Both the position numbers and the translations under genes were made by a program. The notes under the pieces were generated by a model. The model saw nothing but the letters and a program-made list of their open reading frames with translations, ran no database searches and had not been told where the DNA came from. Below, in pieces: positions 1 through 9,609 of a stretch of DNA of 64,000 bases. Each line of letters opens with the position of its first letter. Position 1 is the first letter of the stretch. This DNA is from Streptomyces sp. WAC08241 (GTDB lineage: Bacteria; Actinomycetota; Actinomycetes; Streptomycetales; Streptomycetaceae), in contig CP042279.1 in assembly GCA_007858575.1 (NCBI GenBank), forward strand, positions 3,472,001 through 3,536,000, given 5' to 3'.

Positions 1-578
1 GGCGACCGAGACCCAGCCGAACCGGGTCGGGTCGGCCCACCAGTACAGCGGGAAGAGGACCGCGCACTTGCCGAGCAGGATCAGGCCCCAGGCCAGGCTC
101 GCCTTCGTGTACGCCTTCTTGCGGCCCGGGTTGCGGGTGCGCCAGGAGAGGTTCTCCTTGAAGACCGGGCCGAGGATCAGGCCGATCAGGGGACTCCGGC
201 GACGGCGGTGACGAGGTACGCGAGGGCGAGGCCGAGCGTGTAGAGCATGCCCGGCAGGTAGAAGTCCTTGGCGTTGCCGGTCATCATGGCGAAGACCACG
301 CCGAAGGCGACGCCGAAGACGCCGCTGAAGGCGTGCTTGACGGTGTCGCGGCGGATCAGCCGGACGGCGACGAGGGCCAGCGAGACCCCGAGCGCGGCGA
401 TCGCCGAGCTCTTCAGGTCCTTGTTGATCGTGAAGATCGTGACGAAGAGCAGACCGGGCAGGACCGTCTCGACCATGCCCCGCAGGCCGCCGAACGCCTC
501 GAACAGCGCGGCCTCGGTGACCTCCTTCGAGGCGCGGGCGTCCTGGTCCGTGCTGGTCGGCTTGTCGAGGGACGTCAC
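1..578 (-). CDS. DUF3159 membrane protein (3' end outside window)
   Basis: Polytopic membrane protein of the actinobacterial DUF3159 family; function unknown. The N-terminal 35 residues are hydrophilic, followed by several hydrophobic segments (one begins near residue 35 at MVETVLPGLLFVTIF). The GTG start at 576-578 gives MTSLDKP. The frame breaks near 188 and resumes in the next frame, where positively charged loop sequence and another membrane helix (WGLILLGKCAVLFPLYWW) continue to the window edge, so the C-terminus is missing. It starts just below the stop of the OB-fold gene, so the two form an operon. In mycobacteria the same pair lies next to Trk potassium-uptake genes (recalled, not checked here). 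Confidence 0.85.
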
Positions 579-581
579 CGG

Positions 582-981
582 CTACTCCTGTCCGAGCGGT
601 CGGAGCTCGTATTTGGGGTTGAAGAGGACCCGCCGGCCGTGGCTCATGGAGATCCGGCCGGAGGCGATCAGCTTGCGGCCCGGCTCGATGCCCACGATGG
701 AGCGGCGGCCGAGCCAGACGACGTCGAGCGGGGCCGTGCCGTCGAAGAGCTCGGCCTCGAGGGCGGGCACACCGGCCCGGGGGCGCAGCGTGACCGTGCG
801 CAAGGTACCAGTCACCTTGACTATCTGGCGGTCGGAGCACTCGGAGATACGCGTGCACCCCGACGCCTCGGCGTCCTCTCTGGAGCTCCTCGGACTCCAG
901 GTCCTCGGGAGAGGAGGAGAGCCGGTCGAGCATCCGGCGGAACCTGCCGGCCGGCTTCTCTGTACGCGGTGCAGCACTCAT
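582..981 (-). CDS. OB-fold nucleic-acid-binding domain protein
   Basis: Small protein of about 130 residues with a C-terminal OB-fold, by similarity to the OB-fold proteins found beside DUF3159 genes in actinobacteria. The diagnostic stretch is DRQIVKVTGTLRTVTLRPR, then ELFDGTAPLDVVWLGRR, and it ends LGQE with a TAG stop. I chose the ATG at 979-981 (MSAAPRTEKPAGRF). From it the reading frame is open to a single extra base near 885, after which the OB-fold continues in the next frame. It ends 3 bp before the DUF3159 start. Binding partner and role are unknown; single-stranded DNA or RNA binding is only a family inference. Confidence 0.8.
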
Positions 982-1011
982 ACAGAAAGCGTACCGGCCG
1001 CCGCCGTCACG

Positions 1012-1033
1012 GGAGGGCCTGGGGGCGCCCTCC
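1012..1033 (-). terminator. Hairpin downstream of kdpE
   Basis: Inverted repeat GGAGGGC/GCCCTCC with an 8-base loop, starting 15 bases past the kdpE stop codon. It has no U-tract, as is usual for Streptomyces terminators. Confidence 0.45.
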
Positions 1034-1047
1034 GCACGGCGCCCGGT

Positions 1048-1731
1048 TCAGCGTTCGAAGCGGTACCCCATGCCCGGTTCGGTGACGAAGTGGCGCGGGT
1101 GGGACGGGTCGCGCTCCAGCTTGCGGCGGAGCTGCGCCATGTACACCCGGAGGTAGTTGGTCTCGGTGCCGTACGAGGGGCCCCAGACCTCCTGGAGGAG
1201 CTGCTTCTGGCCGACCAGGCGGCCGCCGTTGCGGACGAGGACTTCGAGGAGGTGCCACTCGGTGGGGTGAGCCGGACGTCCCGGCCGTCGCGGTGGACCT
1301 TCTTCGCGGCCAGGTCGACGGTGAAGGCCTCGGCCTCGACGACGGCGACCCCGCCCTCGGGGACGCCGACCGGCTCGTTGCGGCGCACGGCGGCGCGCAG
1401 CCGGGCGAGCAGCTCGTCCATGCCGAAGGGCTTGGTGACGTAGTCGTCGGCGCCCGCGTCGAGGGCCTCGACCTTCTCGTCGGAGGTCTGGCGGGCCGAG
1501 AGGACCAGGATCGGCACCCGCGTCCAGCCGCGCAGGCCCCTGATGACCTCGACGCCGTCCATGTCGGGCAGGCCGAGGTCGAGGACGACGACGTCGGGGT
1601 GCCGGTCGGCGGCGAGGCGGAGGGCGGTGGCGCCGTCGGGGCGGAGTCGACTCGTACTTCCGCGCCTTGAGGTTGATCACCAGGGCGCGGACGATCTGCG
1701 GCTCGTCGTCGACCACGAGGACCCGGGTCAT
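1048..1731 (-). CDS. kdpE: KdpE-type OmpR-family response regulator (frameshifted)
   Basis: DNA-binding response regulator, about 228 residues. The receiver domain starts TRVLVVDDEPQIVRAL (acidic DD pair), has the phospho-acceptor region VVLDLGLPDMDG once the frame is repaired, and the conserved Lys in DDYVTKPFG. The C-terminal winged helix contains EWHLLEVLVRNGG and ends GMGYRFER. Frameshifts lie near 1646 and 1268. It follows kdpD by 71 bases on the same strand. The family activates the kdpFABC potassium ATPase in response to K+ limitation or c-di-AMP, but no kdpABC genes are in this window, so its target here is inferred only. Confidence 0.88.
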   Translation of the reverse strand: MTRVLVVDDEPQIVRALVINLKARKYESTPPRRRHRPPPRRRPAPRRRRPRPRPARHGRRRGHQGPARLDAGADPGPLGPPDLRREGRGPRRGRRRLRHQALRHGRAARPAARRRAPQRAGRRPRGRGRRRRGRGLHRRPGREEGPPRRPGRPAHPTEWHLLEVLVRNGGRLVGQKQLLQEVWGPSYGTETNYLRVYMAQLRRKLERDPSHPRHFVTEPGMGYRFER

Positions 1732-1802
1732 GGAGGAGTGCCTTCTTTCGGCCGCCGTACGGGCGGACGGGACGGTGGTACGGGTATGGGGAGGGGCGCG
1801 GC

Positions 1803-4345
1803 TCAGGTCGCCGCGTGGGCCGGCAGCTCGGCCGCCGGTGCCGGGGGCGCGCCCCGCGCGGCCCGCAGGGTGAGGACCATGGTGAGGCCGCCGCCCGGGG
1901 TGTCCTCGGCGCCGAGGGTCCCGCCCATCGCCTCGACGAAGCCGCGGGCCACGGCGAGGCCGAGGCCGACGCCGGAGGCCGCGCGGGGCGTCGCCGAAGC
2001 GCTGGAAGGGCTCGAAGATGCCGTCCTTGGCCTCGTCGGGGACGCCGGGGCCGCGGTCCACGACCCGCAGTTCGACCCGGTCCCCCAGGGCGCTGGCGGC
2101 GACGGCGACGGGCACGCCCCCGGGGCTGTACTTCACGGCGTTCTCCACGATGTTGGCGACGGCCCGCTCCAGGAGACCCTTGTCGACCTCGACCATGGGC
2201 AGCGTCTCGGGTATGTCGAGCTCGGCGCTGCCGTCCGGCACTCCCCGAGGGCCATGGGGACGACCTCGTCGAGGTCGACGACCCGCATGAGGGGGCGACG
2301 GTGCCGGTCCGCAGACGGGACATGTCGAGGAGGTTGCCGACGAGGTGGTCGAGCCGGTCGGCCCCGGCCTCGATGCCCTCCAGGAGTTCGGCCCGGTCCT
2401 GCTCGGACCACTCGACGTCGTCGGAGCGGAGGGAGGAGACGGAGGCCTTGATGCTCGCGAGCGGGGTCCGCAGGTCGTGGCTGACGGCGGCGAGCAGGGA
2501 GGTGCGGATCTTGTTGCCCTCGGCCAGCTTCCGGGCCTCCTCCGCCTCGCCGACGAGCCGCTGCCGGTCGAGGACGACGGCGGCCTGGGCGGCGAAGGCG
2601 CCGAGGACCCGCCGGTCCTCGGCGGGCAGCACCCGGCCGGACAGGGCGAGCGCCAGGCGGTCCCCGACCGGCATGTCGGCGTCCGCCTCCTCCGGCCGGG
2701 ACGCCGGGTGGGGGCCGACGCTCGCGACGGGCGTCCACGGCTCGACCTCGTCCTCGCGCTCCAGGAGGGCGACCGACTCCATGGAGAAGGTCTCGCGGAC
2801 CCGTTCGAGGAGGGCGTCCAGGCTGGTCTCGCCGCGCAGCACGCTGCCCGCGAGGTAGGAGAGCACCTCGGACTCCGCGCGCAGCCGGGCGGCCTGGTGG
2901 GTGCGGCGGGCGGCCAGGTCGACCACCGAGGCGACCGACATCGCGACGCCGAGGAAGACGGCGAGGGCGACGATGTTCTTGGGGTCGGCGATGGTCAGGC
3001 GGTGGACGGGCGGGGTGAAGAACCAGTTGAGGAGGAGCGAGCCGGCGGCGGCCGAGGCGAGCGCCGGCAGGAACCCGCCGAGCAGCGCGGAGGCCACCGT
3101 CAGGGCGAGGAAGAGCAGCATGTCGTTGGCGAGGCCGAGGTCGGCGTCGACGTGGGTGAGGAGCAGGGCGAGGCAGGCGGGTCCCGCGACGCCGACCGTC
3201 CAGGCGGCGAGGATCCGGGAGCGGCCGAGGCGGGCGCCGCGCGCGACCGGCAGGCCGCGTCCCTTGGCGACCTCGCCGTGGGTGACGATGTGGACGTCCA
3301 GGTCGGGCCCGGAGTCGCGGGCGACGGTCTGCCCGACGCCGGGGCCGAGGACGTACTGCCAGGACCGGCGGCGGCTGGAGCCGAGGACGATCTGGTGGCG
3401 TTGACGCCGCGGGCGAACTCCAGGAGCGCGGTGGGGACGTCGTCGCCGATGACGTGGTGGAACGTTCCGCCGAGGTCCTCGACGAGGGTGCGCTGGACGG
3501 CCAGCTCTTTCGGGGAGGCTGCGGTGAGCCCGTCGCTGCGGGCGATGTAGACGGCGAGGACCTCGCCTCCGGCGCCCTTCTCGGCGAGGCGGGTGGCCCG
3601 GCGTATGAGGGTGCGGCCTCGGGCCCGCCGGTCAGGCCGACGACGATGCGCTCCCGGGCCTGCCAGGTGGAGCGGATGTTGTGCTCGCCCCGGTACTTGC
3701 GGAGGTACTCGTCGACCCGGTCGGCGGTCCAGAGCAGCGCCAGTTCGCGCAGGGCGGTGAGGTTGCCGGGGCGGAAGTAGTTGGAGAGGGCCGCGTCGAC
3801 CTTGTCGGAGGTGTAGACGTTGCCGTGGGCCATCCGGCGCCGCAGCGCCTCCGGGCTCATGTCGACCAGTTCGATCTGGTCCGCCCGGCGCACGACCTCG
3901 TCGGGGACGGTCTCCCGCTGGCGCACGCCCGTGATCGCCTCGACGACGTCGCCGAGGGACTCCAGGTGCTGGATGTTGACGGTGGAGACGACGTCGATGC
4001 CGGCCGCGAGCAGCTCGGCGACGTCCTGCCAGCGCTTGGGGTTGCGGGAGCCGGGCGCGTTCGTGTGGGCGAGCTCGTCGACGAGGGCGACCGCGGGGCG
4101 GCGGGCCAGGACCGCGTCGACGTCCATCTCGGTGAGGGTGGCCCCCGGTGCTCCAGGGTGCGGCGCGGGACCTGCTCCAGGCCGCGCAGCACCGTCTCCG
4201 TGCGCGGCCGTCCGTGGTGCTCGACGAAGGCGACCACGCAGTCCGTGCCGCGCTCCACCCGGCGGTGGCCCTCGGAGAGCATGGCGTAGGTCTTGCCGAC
4301 GCCCGGCGCAGCGCCGAGGTAGATGCGTAGCTTGCCGCGTCCCAT
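1803..4345 (-). CDS. kdpD: KdpD-type sensor histidine kinase (frameshifted)
   Basis: Membrane sensor kinase of about 848 residues. In order: KdpD N-terminal domain with a Walker A at residues 10-20 (GAAPGVGKTYAML) and the ELAHTNAPGSRNPKRWQD block; a Usp-like domain (GRTLIRRATRLAEKG, ending GSSRRRSW); four closely spaced membrane helices around residues 400-500; a GAF-like region; the HisKA box AVSHDLRTPLASIKAS; and HATPase motifs (VENAVKYSPGG, GVGLGLAVARGF). Frameshifts are near 4147, 3620, 3410, 2295, 2240 and 1990; the one at 4147 is a missing G in a G run. ATG at 4343-4345. It lacks its usual kdpABC neighbours. Confidence 0.9.
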
Positions 4346-4479
4346 GGATCGACCATACGTCCAGCCGATCGGACGTCCCGCACGCGGAGAACGGTCGCGG
4401 ACGGTATTGACGTGATCCTGATGCCCGCCCGTGTCCGGTGCCTGCCCGGCCCCGGTCCGCCGGACGGGCCCGGGTGTCC

Positions 4480-5147
4480 TCAGGCCTCCAGGATCTCGCC
4501 GTCGCGCAGCTCCAGGACCCGGTCCGCCAGGCCCAGGAGCTGGGGGTCGTGGGTGGCGACCAGGGCCGTGCAGCCCTCGCTGCGGACCACGGCCCGCAGC
4601 AGTTGCATGACGGCGAGGCCGGTCTCGGCGTCGAGCTGGCCGGTCGGCTCGTCGGCTATGAGCAGGGCCGGCCTGTTGGCGAGGGCGCGGGCGATGGCGA
4701 CGCGCTGCTGCTGGCCGCCGGAGAGCTCGCCGGGCCGCTGGGCCGCGTGGTCGGCGAGGCCCACCAGGCCGAGCAGCAGGGCCACCCGCTCCTCGCGCTC
4801 CTTCGGGTCCGCCCTGCGCAGCCGCAGGGCACGCCCACGTTCTCCGCGGCGGAGAGGATCGGGAGGAGGCCGAAGGACTGGAAGACGAAGCCGATGCGGT
4901 CGCGGCGCAGTTCCAGGAGCCCGCTCTCGCCGAGGGTGGAGAGGTCGGTGCCGTCGATGACGATCCGGCCGCCGTCGGCGGTGTCGAGGCCGCCCACGAG
5001 GTTGAGCAGCGTCGTCTTGCCGGAGCCGGAGCGGCCCTTGAGGGCGACGAGCTCGCCGCGCGGGATGTCGAAGGAGACGCCGCGCAGGGCGTGGACCGCG
5101 GCCTCGCCCGTGCCGTACGAGCGGCGCAGGTCCTCGACGCGGATCAT
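4480..5147 (-). CDS. ABC transporter ATP-binding protein, LolD/MacB type (frameshifted)
   Basis: ATPase subunit of about 222 residues resembling the FtsX/MacB-linked ATPases. Walker A GRSGSGKTTLLNL, Q-loop VFQSFGLLP, signature LSGGQQQRVAIARAL, Walker B LLIADEPTGQLD and switch His in VATHDP are all present. One frameshift near 4830. ATG at 5145-5147 overlaps the stop of a 20-codon frame starting GTG at 5207 (SESSTGSATAVVEG). That frame is either a coupled leader peptide or, more likely given the error rate, the true N-terminus separated by a lost base. No permease gene adjoins it, which is unusual for this family. Confidence 0.85.
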
Positions 5148-5307
5148 GGCGGGTCCGCCGGGCCCTCGACGACGGCCGTCGCGGACCCCGTGCTGCTCTC
5201 GCTCACCCTGCGCTCCCCCTCTTCGAACGTGTGCGCTCGCCAGTATGGTCCGGCGCGGGTCCGGTGGACCAGGGCGGGGTCGCGGCCTGGGGAAAACCCG
5301 GGGAGGG

Positions 5308-5367
5308 CGGAAAGACCGGTGGCCGTTCCCGCACACGAGGTGCGGGAACGGCCCACCGGTCTTTCCG
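5308..5367 (-). terminator. Long hairpin terminator after DUF3710 gene
   Basis: Arms 5308-5334 and 5340-5367 pair over about 26 bp with one bulged G and a 5-base loop. It begins 20 bases after the DUF3710 stop. It separates the dut operon from the ABC ATPase gene. Confidence 0.75.
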
Positions 5368-5387
5368 CAGGCTTCCGATCCCGTGGT

Positions 5388-6144
5388 TCAGCGGATCTCG
5401 GAGATCTCCGGGCCGCGTTGGAGCTGGCCCATGCCGCCGGAGAAGCGGGAGTTCTCCTGCTCCTCCTGCTGCACGCCGTCCGGCACCATCTGCGCGTCGT
5501 TCGGCAGCTTGAGGACGATCGGGTCGCGCGGGGCCATCGGGCCCTCGCCGCGGACGACCACGGTGTCGCGGACGATCTGCTCCAGGAGCCCGGCCGCCTC
5601 GGGCTGGACCGCGCCCTGGCCGGAGATCACTCCGCGCAGGAACCAGCGGGGCCCGTCGACGCCCACGAAGCGCACGAGCTGCACGCCGCGGTTGCCGTCC
5701 GGCAACTGCACGGGGACCTGCGCGCGCAGCTCCCAGCCCAGCGGCCCCTCGACCTCGTCGATGACACCGCCCTGCTGGACGATGCCCGTGGCGATCTCGT
5801 CACGGACCTCGCCCCAGATGCCCTCGTTCTTGGGGGCGGCGAAGGCCTGAGCTGTACGGCGCTGTCGCGCAGCACGACGGTGGCCGCGACGATCGCGTCG
5901 CCCGCCACCTCGACCCGCAGCTCCATGCCCTCGACGCCGGGCACGAAGATCCCGCCGAGGTCCACGCGGCCCTCGTCGGGCTTGGTGACCTCGGAGATGT
6001 CCCAGGGCCCGTCGGGCCGGGGCGCGGGCGGAAGGTTCACCCGACGCGGCTCGGCCGCGTCCTCGTCCTCCACCGCGTCGACGACCTGCTCGGCCTCGCC
6101 CGCCGCGTCCTCGGCGGCACCGCTCTTCTGCGACGTCCGAACAC
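5388..6144 (-). CDS. DUF3710 family protein (frameshifted)
   Basis: Cytoplasmic actinobacterial protein of unknown function, about 250 residues. It starts VFGRRRK from a GTG at 6142-6144, has an acidic alanine/glutamate-rich N-terminus, then the conserved core PDGPWDISEV, GIFVPGVEGMELRVE, GIWGEVRDEIATGI and FVGVDGPRWFLRGVI, and ends in a Gln/Glu-rich tail (GVQQEEQENSRFSGG). Frameshifts near 6125 and 5850. It starts one base after the dut stop, so it is almost certainly co-translated with dut. This pairing is conserved across actinobacteria (recalled), which hints at a nucleotide-metabolism or cell-envelope role, not demonstrated. Confidence 0.85.
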
Positions 6145-6145
6145 G

Positions 6146-6656
6146 TCACTGTCCTTCCCGGTCGGATACGGCCGAAGCGTATCGATTCCCACCCGTTGTG
6201 CCGTCCACGGCGGCATGGCCGCCGGTGGACCCGAAGCCCCCTCGGCCCGCGCCGAACCGGGAAGTTCCGCCACCTCGTGGAAGCGCACCTTCTCGACCTG
6301 CTGGACGACGAGTTGGGCAATCCGGTCGAATCGCTCGAACCGCACGCTCTCGTGCGGGTCGAGATTGACCACGATCACCTTGATCTCTCCACGGTACCCG
6401 GCATCCACCGTCCCCGGGCATTCACGAGCGCCACTCCGCAGCGGGCCGCGAGACCGGAGCGCGGGTGCACGAAGGCGGCGTACCCGTCGGGGAGGGCCAG
6501 GGAGACGCCGGTGGGCAGGACGGCGCGCTCGCCGGGGGCCAGCACGGCGGCCTCCGTGGTCACGAGGTCGGCGCCGGCGTCGCCGGGGTGCCCGTAGGCC
6601 GGGACGGGGACCTCGGGGTCCACGCGCCGGATCAGTACGTCGACGGGGTTGCGCAT
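6146..6656 (-). CDS. dut: dUTP diphosphatase (frameshifted)
   Basis: Trimeric dUTPase hydrolysing dUTP to dUMP and PPi, preventing uracil incorporation and supplying dUMP for thymidylate. About 170 residues with all five family motifs: HPGDAGADL, HPRSGLAARCGV, the substrate-binding GTVDAGYRGEI (recovered only after inserting a C near 6420), RIAQLVVQQ, and the C-terminal P-loop-like GGFGSTGG. A second frameshift lies near 6240. The ATG at 6654-6656 overlaps the thioesterase stop (TGATG), showing translational coupling, and the DUF3710 start follows after one base. Confidence 0.95.
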
Positions 6657-7239
6657 CAGGGGTTCACCTCGAAGGCGCGGGCGCGCCTGAGCTGGTCGGG
6701 GTCGGACATGGCGGCGCGGATCTCCTCCGGGCGCCCGTTGTCGATGAAGTGGTCGACCTTGACCTCGATGAAGAGGGCGTCGGCGCGGACGGCGACGGGG
6801 CCTTCCGGCCCGCCGATCCGGCCGACGGCGGTCGAGTAGAGCTTGCGGCCGTGCACGGCGGTGACGGCGGCCTCCAGGTGGAGCACGGTGCCGACCGGCA
6901 CGGGCCGCAGGAAGTCGGTCTCCAGGCGTCCGGTCACGGCGATGACCCGCAGCAGCCAGTTGAGGGAGCCGAGGGTCTCGTCGAGCGCGGTGGCGAGGAC
7001 GCCGCCGTGCGCGAGGCCGGGGGCGCCCTGGTGGTCGGCGGTCACCGTGAACTCGGCGGTGACGGTCACGCCCTCGCCCGCCCGCGCCTCCAGGTGGAGG
7101 CCGTGGGCTGCCCGCCGCCGCACCCGAAACAGTGCCCGTAGTGCGAGCCGAGCAGCTCGCCGGGGGCCGGTGCGTCGGGGTGGCGTACCGGCGGTATGGC
7201 GTCGGCCGGCGGGGTGAGGGCGGCAGATGTTGCAGTCAC
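6656..7239 (-). CDS. PaaI-family hotdog-fold thioesterase (frameshifted)
   Basis: Acyl-CoA thioesterase-like protein of about 193 residues. The hotdog signature HQGAPGLAHGGVLATALDE carries the PaaI-type His-Gly-Gly core. Upstream is a Cys-rich HCFGCGGGQP motif typical of this actinobacterial subgroup, possibly metal-binding. GTG at 7237-7239 (TATSAALTPPADAIPP). Frameshift near 7110, between the Cys motif and GLHLEARAGEG. First gene of the thioesterase-dut-DUF3710 operon; its stop overlaps the dut start. Substrate unknown. Confidence 0.8.
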
Positions 7240-7297
7240 AGGCGCAGACCTTACCCGCGCGGACGGACGCGGGTCGCGCCGTGCCAAGCTTGGACGC

Positions 7298-7808
7298 ATG
7301 CAGCCTTCCGTACCGTCCCCGGCCCCTCCCCCGAGTCCTCCGCCGCCCCGGCCGCGCCGCGCTTCGACGAGCGGCTGACGGCGCCCGGCTCCTGGTGGGT
7401 GATCGCGGGCCTGCTCGGCCTGTCCGGCGGTCTGATCATGTTCCCGTTCGGGACGGTCCCGATGCTGGGCGGCCTGATCGTGGCGGCGGTGCTCGCCGGG
7501 GTCGCGGTCTCTCGTACGGCTCCGCCCGGATCCGGGTGGTGGCCGGTTCGCTGGTGGCGGGCGAGGCGCGGATCCCGGTCTCCGCCCTGGGGGCGGCCGA
7601 GGTGCTCGACGCGGAGGAGGCGCGCGCCTGGCGCACGTACAAGGCGGATCCGCGCGCCTTCATGCTGATGCGCGGCTGCGTGCCGCGGGCGGTGCGGATC
7701 GAGGTGACGGATCCGGCGGACCCGACTCCGTACGTGTACCTGTCCAGCCGCGAGCCGGAGGCGCTGGCCGCCGCCCTCGAGTCCGCGCGGACCGGTGCCG
7801 GGGACTGA
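7298..7808 (+). CDS. DUF3093 membrane protein (frameshifted)
   Basis: About 168 residues. A proline-rich N-terminus (PSVPSPAPPPSP) leads into FDERLTAPGSWW, two adjacent membrane helices around residues 40-80, and a cytoplasmic C-terminal domain with ARIPVSALGAAEVLD and DPTPYVYLSSREPEAL. These are DUF3093 features; function unknown. Frameshifts near 7337 and 7510. ATG at 7298-7300. It is transcribed divergently from the thioesterase-dut operon with a 58-base gap, and the dut/DUF3093 divergent pair is conserved in actinobacteria (recalled). Confidence 0.8.
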
Positions 7809-7830
7809 CCGGGCGGGCTCCCGCGCCGGC

Positions 7831-7857
7831 CGGGCCCGGTCGGCGGCGCCGGGCCCG
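7831..7857. terminator. Bidirectional hairpin between convergent genes
   Basis: CGGGCCCGG (7831-7839) and CCGGGCCCG (7849-7857) form a 9-bp stem between the converging DUF3093 and EcsC-like genes. Confidence 0.5.
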
Positions 7858-7873
7858 CGAAGCCGGACGAGCC

Positions 7874-8907
7874 CTAGAAGCCCAGTTCCTCGGGGTTCTC
7901 GGGCTGGTCCAGCGGGGCAGCTCCGGGAGGGCGCTCCAGGGCACCTGGCGCTCGCGCAGGTCCTTGCGGATGTGCGCGGCGAGCTTCTTGGTGTCGCGGC
8001 GGTTCATGACGGCGCCGACGGCGGCGCCCACCATGAACGGCATGAGGTTCGGCAGGTTGCGCACCATGCGCTTCATGATCTGCTGGCGCAGTTCGCGCTT
8101 GAGCTGTCCGCCGAGCGCCGCGTTGACGGTGGTGGGCTTGGTGGGGTCGATGCCCCGCTCCTCGGCCCAGGAGGTCAGATAGGCCGCCGAGCGCTGGGTG
8201 AGCCGGCCGGGGGACGCAGCCCGTACACCTCGTGCAGTTCGGCGATGAGCTTGAGCTCCACGGCGGCGACGCCGGTGATCTCGGCCGCCAGCTCGGCCGG
8301 CAGGGCCGGGGGTACGGGGAGCATGGCGGCGACGCCGATGCCCGCGCCCACGGTCGAGGACGCGTTCGCCGCGCCGGTGACGAGCTTGTCGGCGATCTCC
8401 TCGGGGCCGAGCCCGGGAAGTGCCTGCGGAGGGTCGCCAGGTCGCGGACGGGGATCCGGGGGCGAGGTCGATCAGCCGGTCGGCCAGATGGCCGATGCCC
8501 GCTTTCGCGCCGTCTCCGCCGCGCTTGACGCCCTGGGCGACGCCGCGCCGGACGGCGTCGATACGACCGGAGTCGATCTTCATCTTGTCGAGCCGGCCGC
8601 GCGCCGGGTCGGCGAGCTGCTTGACGGCGCCGAGGCGCCCGGCCCGTCGTGCTTCGACGGACGACCCGTCGTCCTGCTCCCGTGTCCCGCTCCGCGGGAA
8701 GGGGGGCCTCTCCGGTGCGGCGGCCGCTTCGAGCGAGGCCGGTAGGCCCCGCTCGTCGTCACGTGCGCCGAGGGAGGGCAGGGAGGCGGTGGGCTCGGCG
8801 TCGGGGGCCTCCTGGGCGCCCTCTGCCGGGCCGTGTCCGCCCTTGTCCGTCCGCGGGCTCCCGGGGAGCCGCAGACGCCGCTTCCGGGACGGTGTGTCGC
8901 CTGCCAC
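7874..8907 (-). CDS. EcsC-like membrane-associated protein (frameshifted)
   Basis: About 345 residues. A basic, low-complexity N-terminal third (SRKRRLRLPGSP, then acidic and alanine-rich) precedes a central Gly/Ala-rich segment with ELAAEITGVAAVELKLIAE once frames are repaired, then RTQRSAAYL-type helices and a membrane-like stretch NLMPFMVGAAVGAVMNRRDT. The central pattern resembles the EcsC family, known from ABC-exporter operons but of unclear role; this is a moderate call. Frameshifts near 8455, 8215 and 7915; TAG stop at 7874-7876 after the acidic tail ENPEELGF. GTG at 8905-8907, 12 bases after the DUF4193 stop. Confidence 0.6.
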
Positions 8908-8919
8908 GGTCGAGCGTTC

Positions 8920-9215
8920 TCAGTCGCAGTCGCGGCAGATGGGCTGACCGTTCTTCTCCCGGGCGAGCTGGCTCCGGTGGTGCACGAGGAAGCAGCTCAT
9001 GCAGGTGAACTCGTCGGCCTGCTTGGGCAGGACCCGGACGGCCAGCTCTTCGTTCGAAAGGTCGGCGCCGGAAGCTCCAGGCCTTCGGCGGCCTCGAACT
9101 CGTCGACGTCGACGGTCGAGGTCGACTTGTCGTTCCGGCGGGCCTTCAGTTCCTCAAGGCTGTCCGAGTCGACGTCGTCGTCGGTCTTGCGTGGGGTGTC
9201 GTAATCCGTTGCCAT
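8920..9215 (-). CDS. DUF4193 zinc-ribbon protein (frameshifted)
   Basis: Small acidic actinobacterial protein of about 98 residues. The N-terminus TDYDTPRKTDDDVDSDSLEE is highly charged. The C-terminus, recovered after a frameshift near 9065, has two CxxC pairs (FTCMSCF and PICRDCD) that should bind one zinc. ATG at 9213-9215 follows a good GGGGGAG ribosome-binding site. First gene of a unit with the EcsC-like gene. The family is near-universal in actinobacteria and often lies close to dut; molecular role unknown. Confidence 0.85.
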
Positions 9216-9609
9216 GTCGCTCTCCCCCTCTGGGTGGTTGCGGTGTCTCCAGCGCACGTAACGCGTGAGAGGTCGGACTTGTGCCCGACCTGAGGCGGAG
9301 ATTTTGCCTCACATCAAGGTCTGTTACTCAATCGACACCCGTCGCGCCCTCTCACGAGTGATCGGCTTCGGGTGGCGAACCGGACCGTACACGGTCCGGG
9401 GGCGTCCTCGCGGGCGCCACCCCGTGTACTTCCCGTCATTCGGGGGTCCTGAAAACCCGGACTTTTCCTGGTTTTCGGAGGGATTTCCCGGTCACGGAGA
9501 GTGGACGGCCACGCACCCTCCCCCGTGATCGATCACACATGAGCGTCTCTAGGGCGGGGGCGCGGAATTCCGCGCAAAGCGAACGGAACCGGTCGGCCCG
9601 TGCAGTGTG
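9216..9609. other. Intergenic region upstream of the DUF4193 gene
   Basis: 394 bases with no convincing gene. The DUF4193 leader side holds two small inverted repeats in tandem: AGGTCGG/CCGACCT at 9270-9291 and TGAGGC/GCCTCA at 9291-9311. Just past the cutS stop lies a perfect 16-base palindrome GCGCGGAATTCCGCGC at 9560-9575 that could help terminate cutS. I could not place promoter boxes with confidence. Confidence 0.5.
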
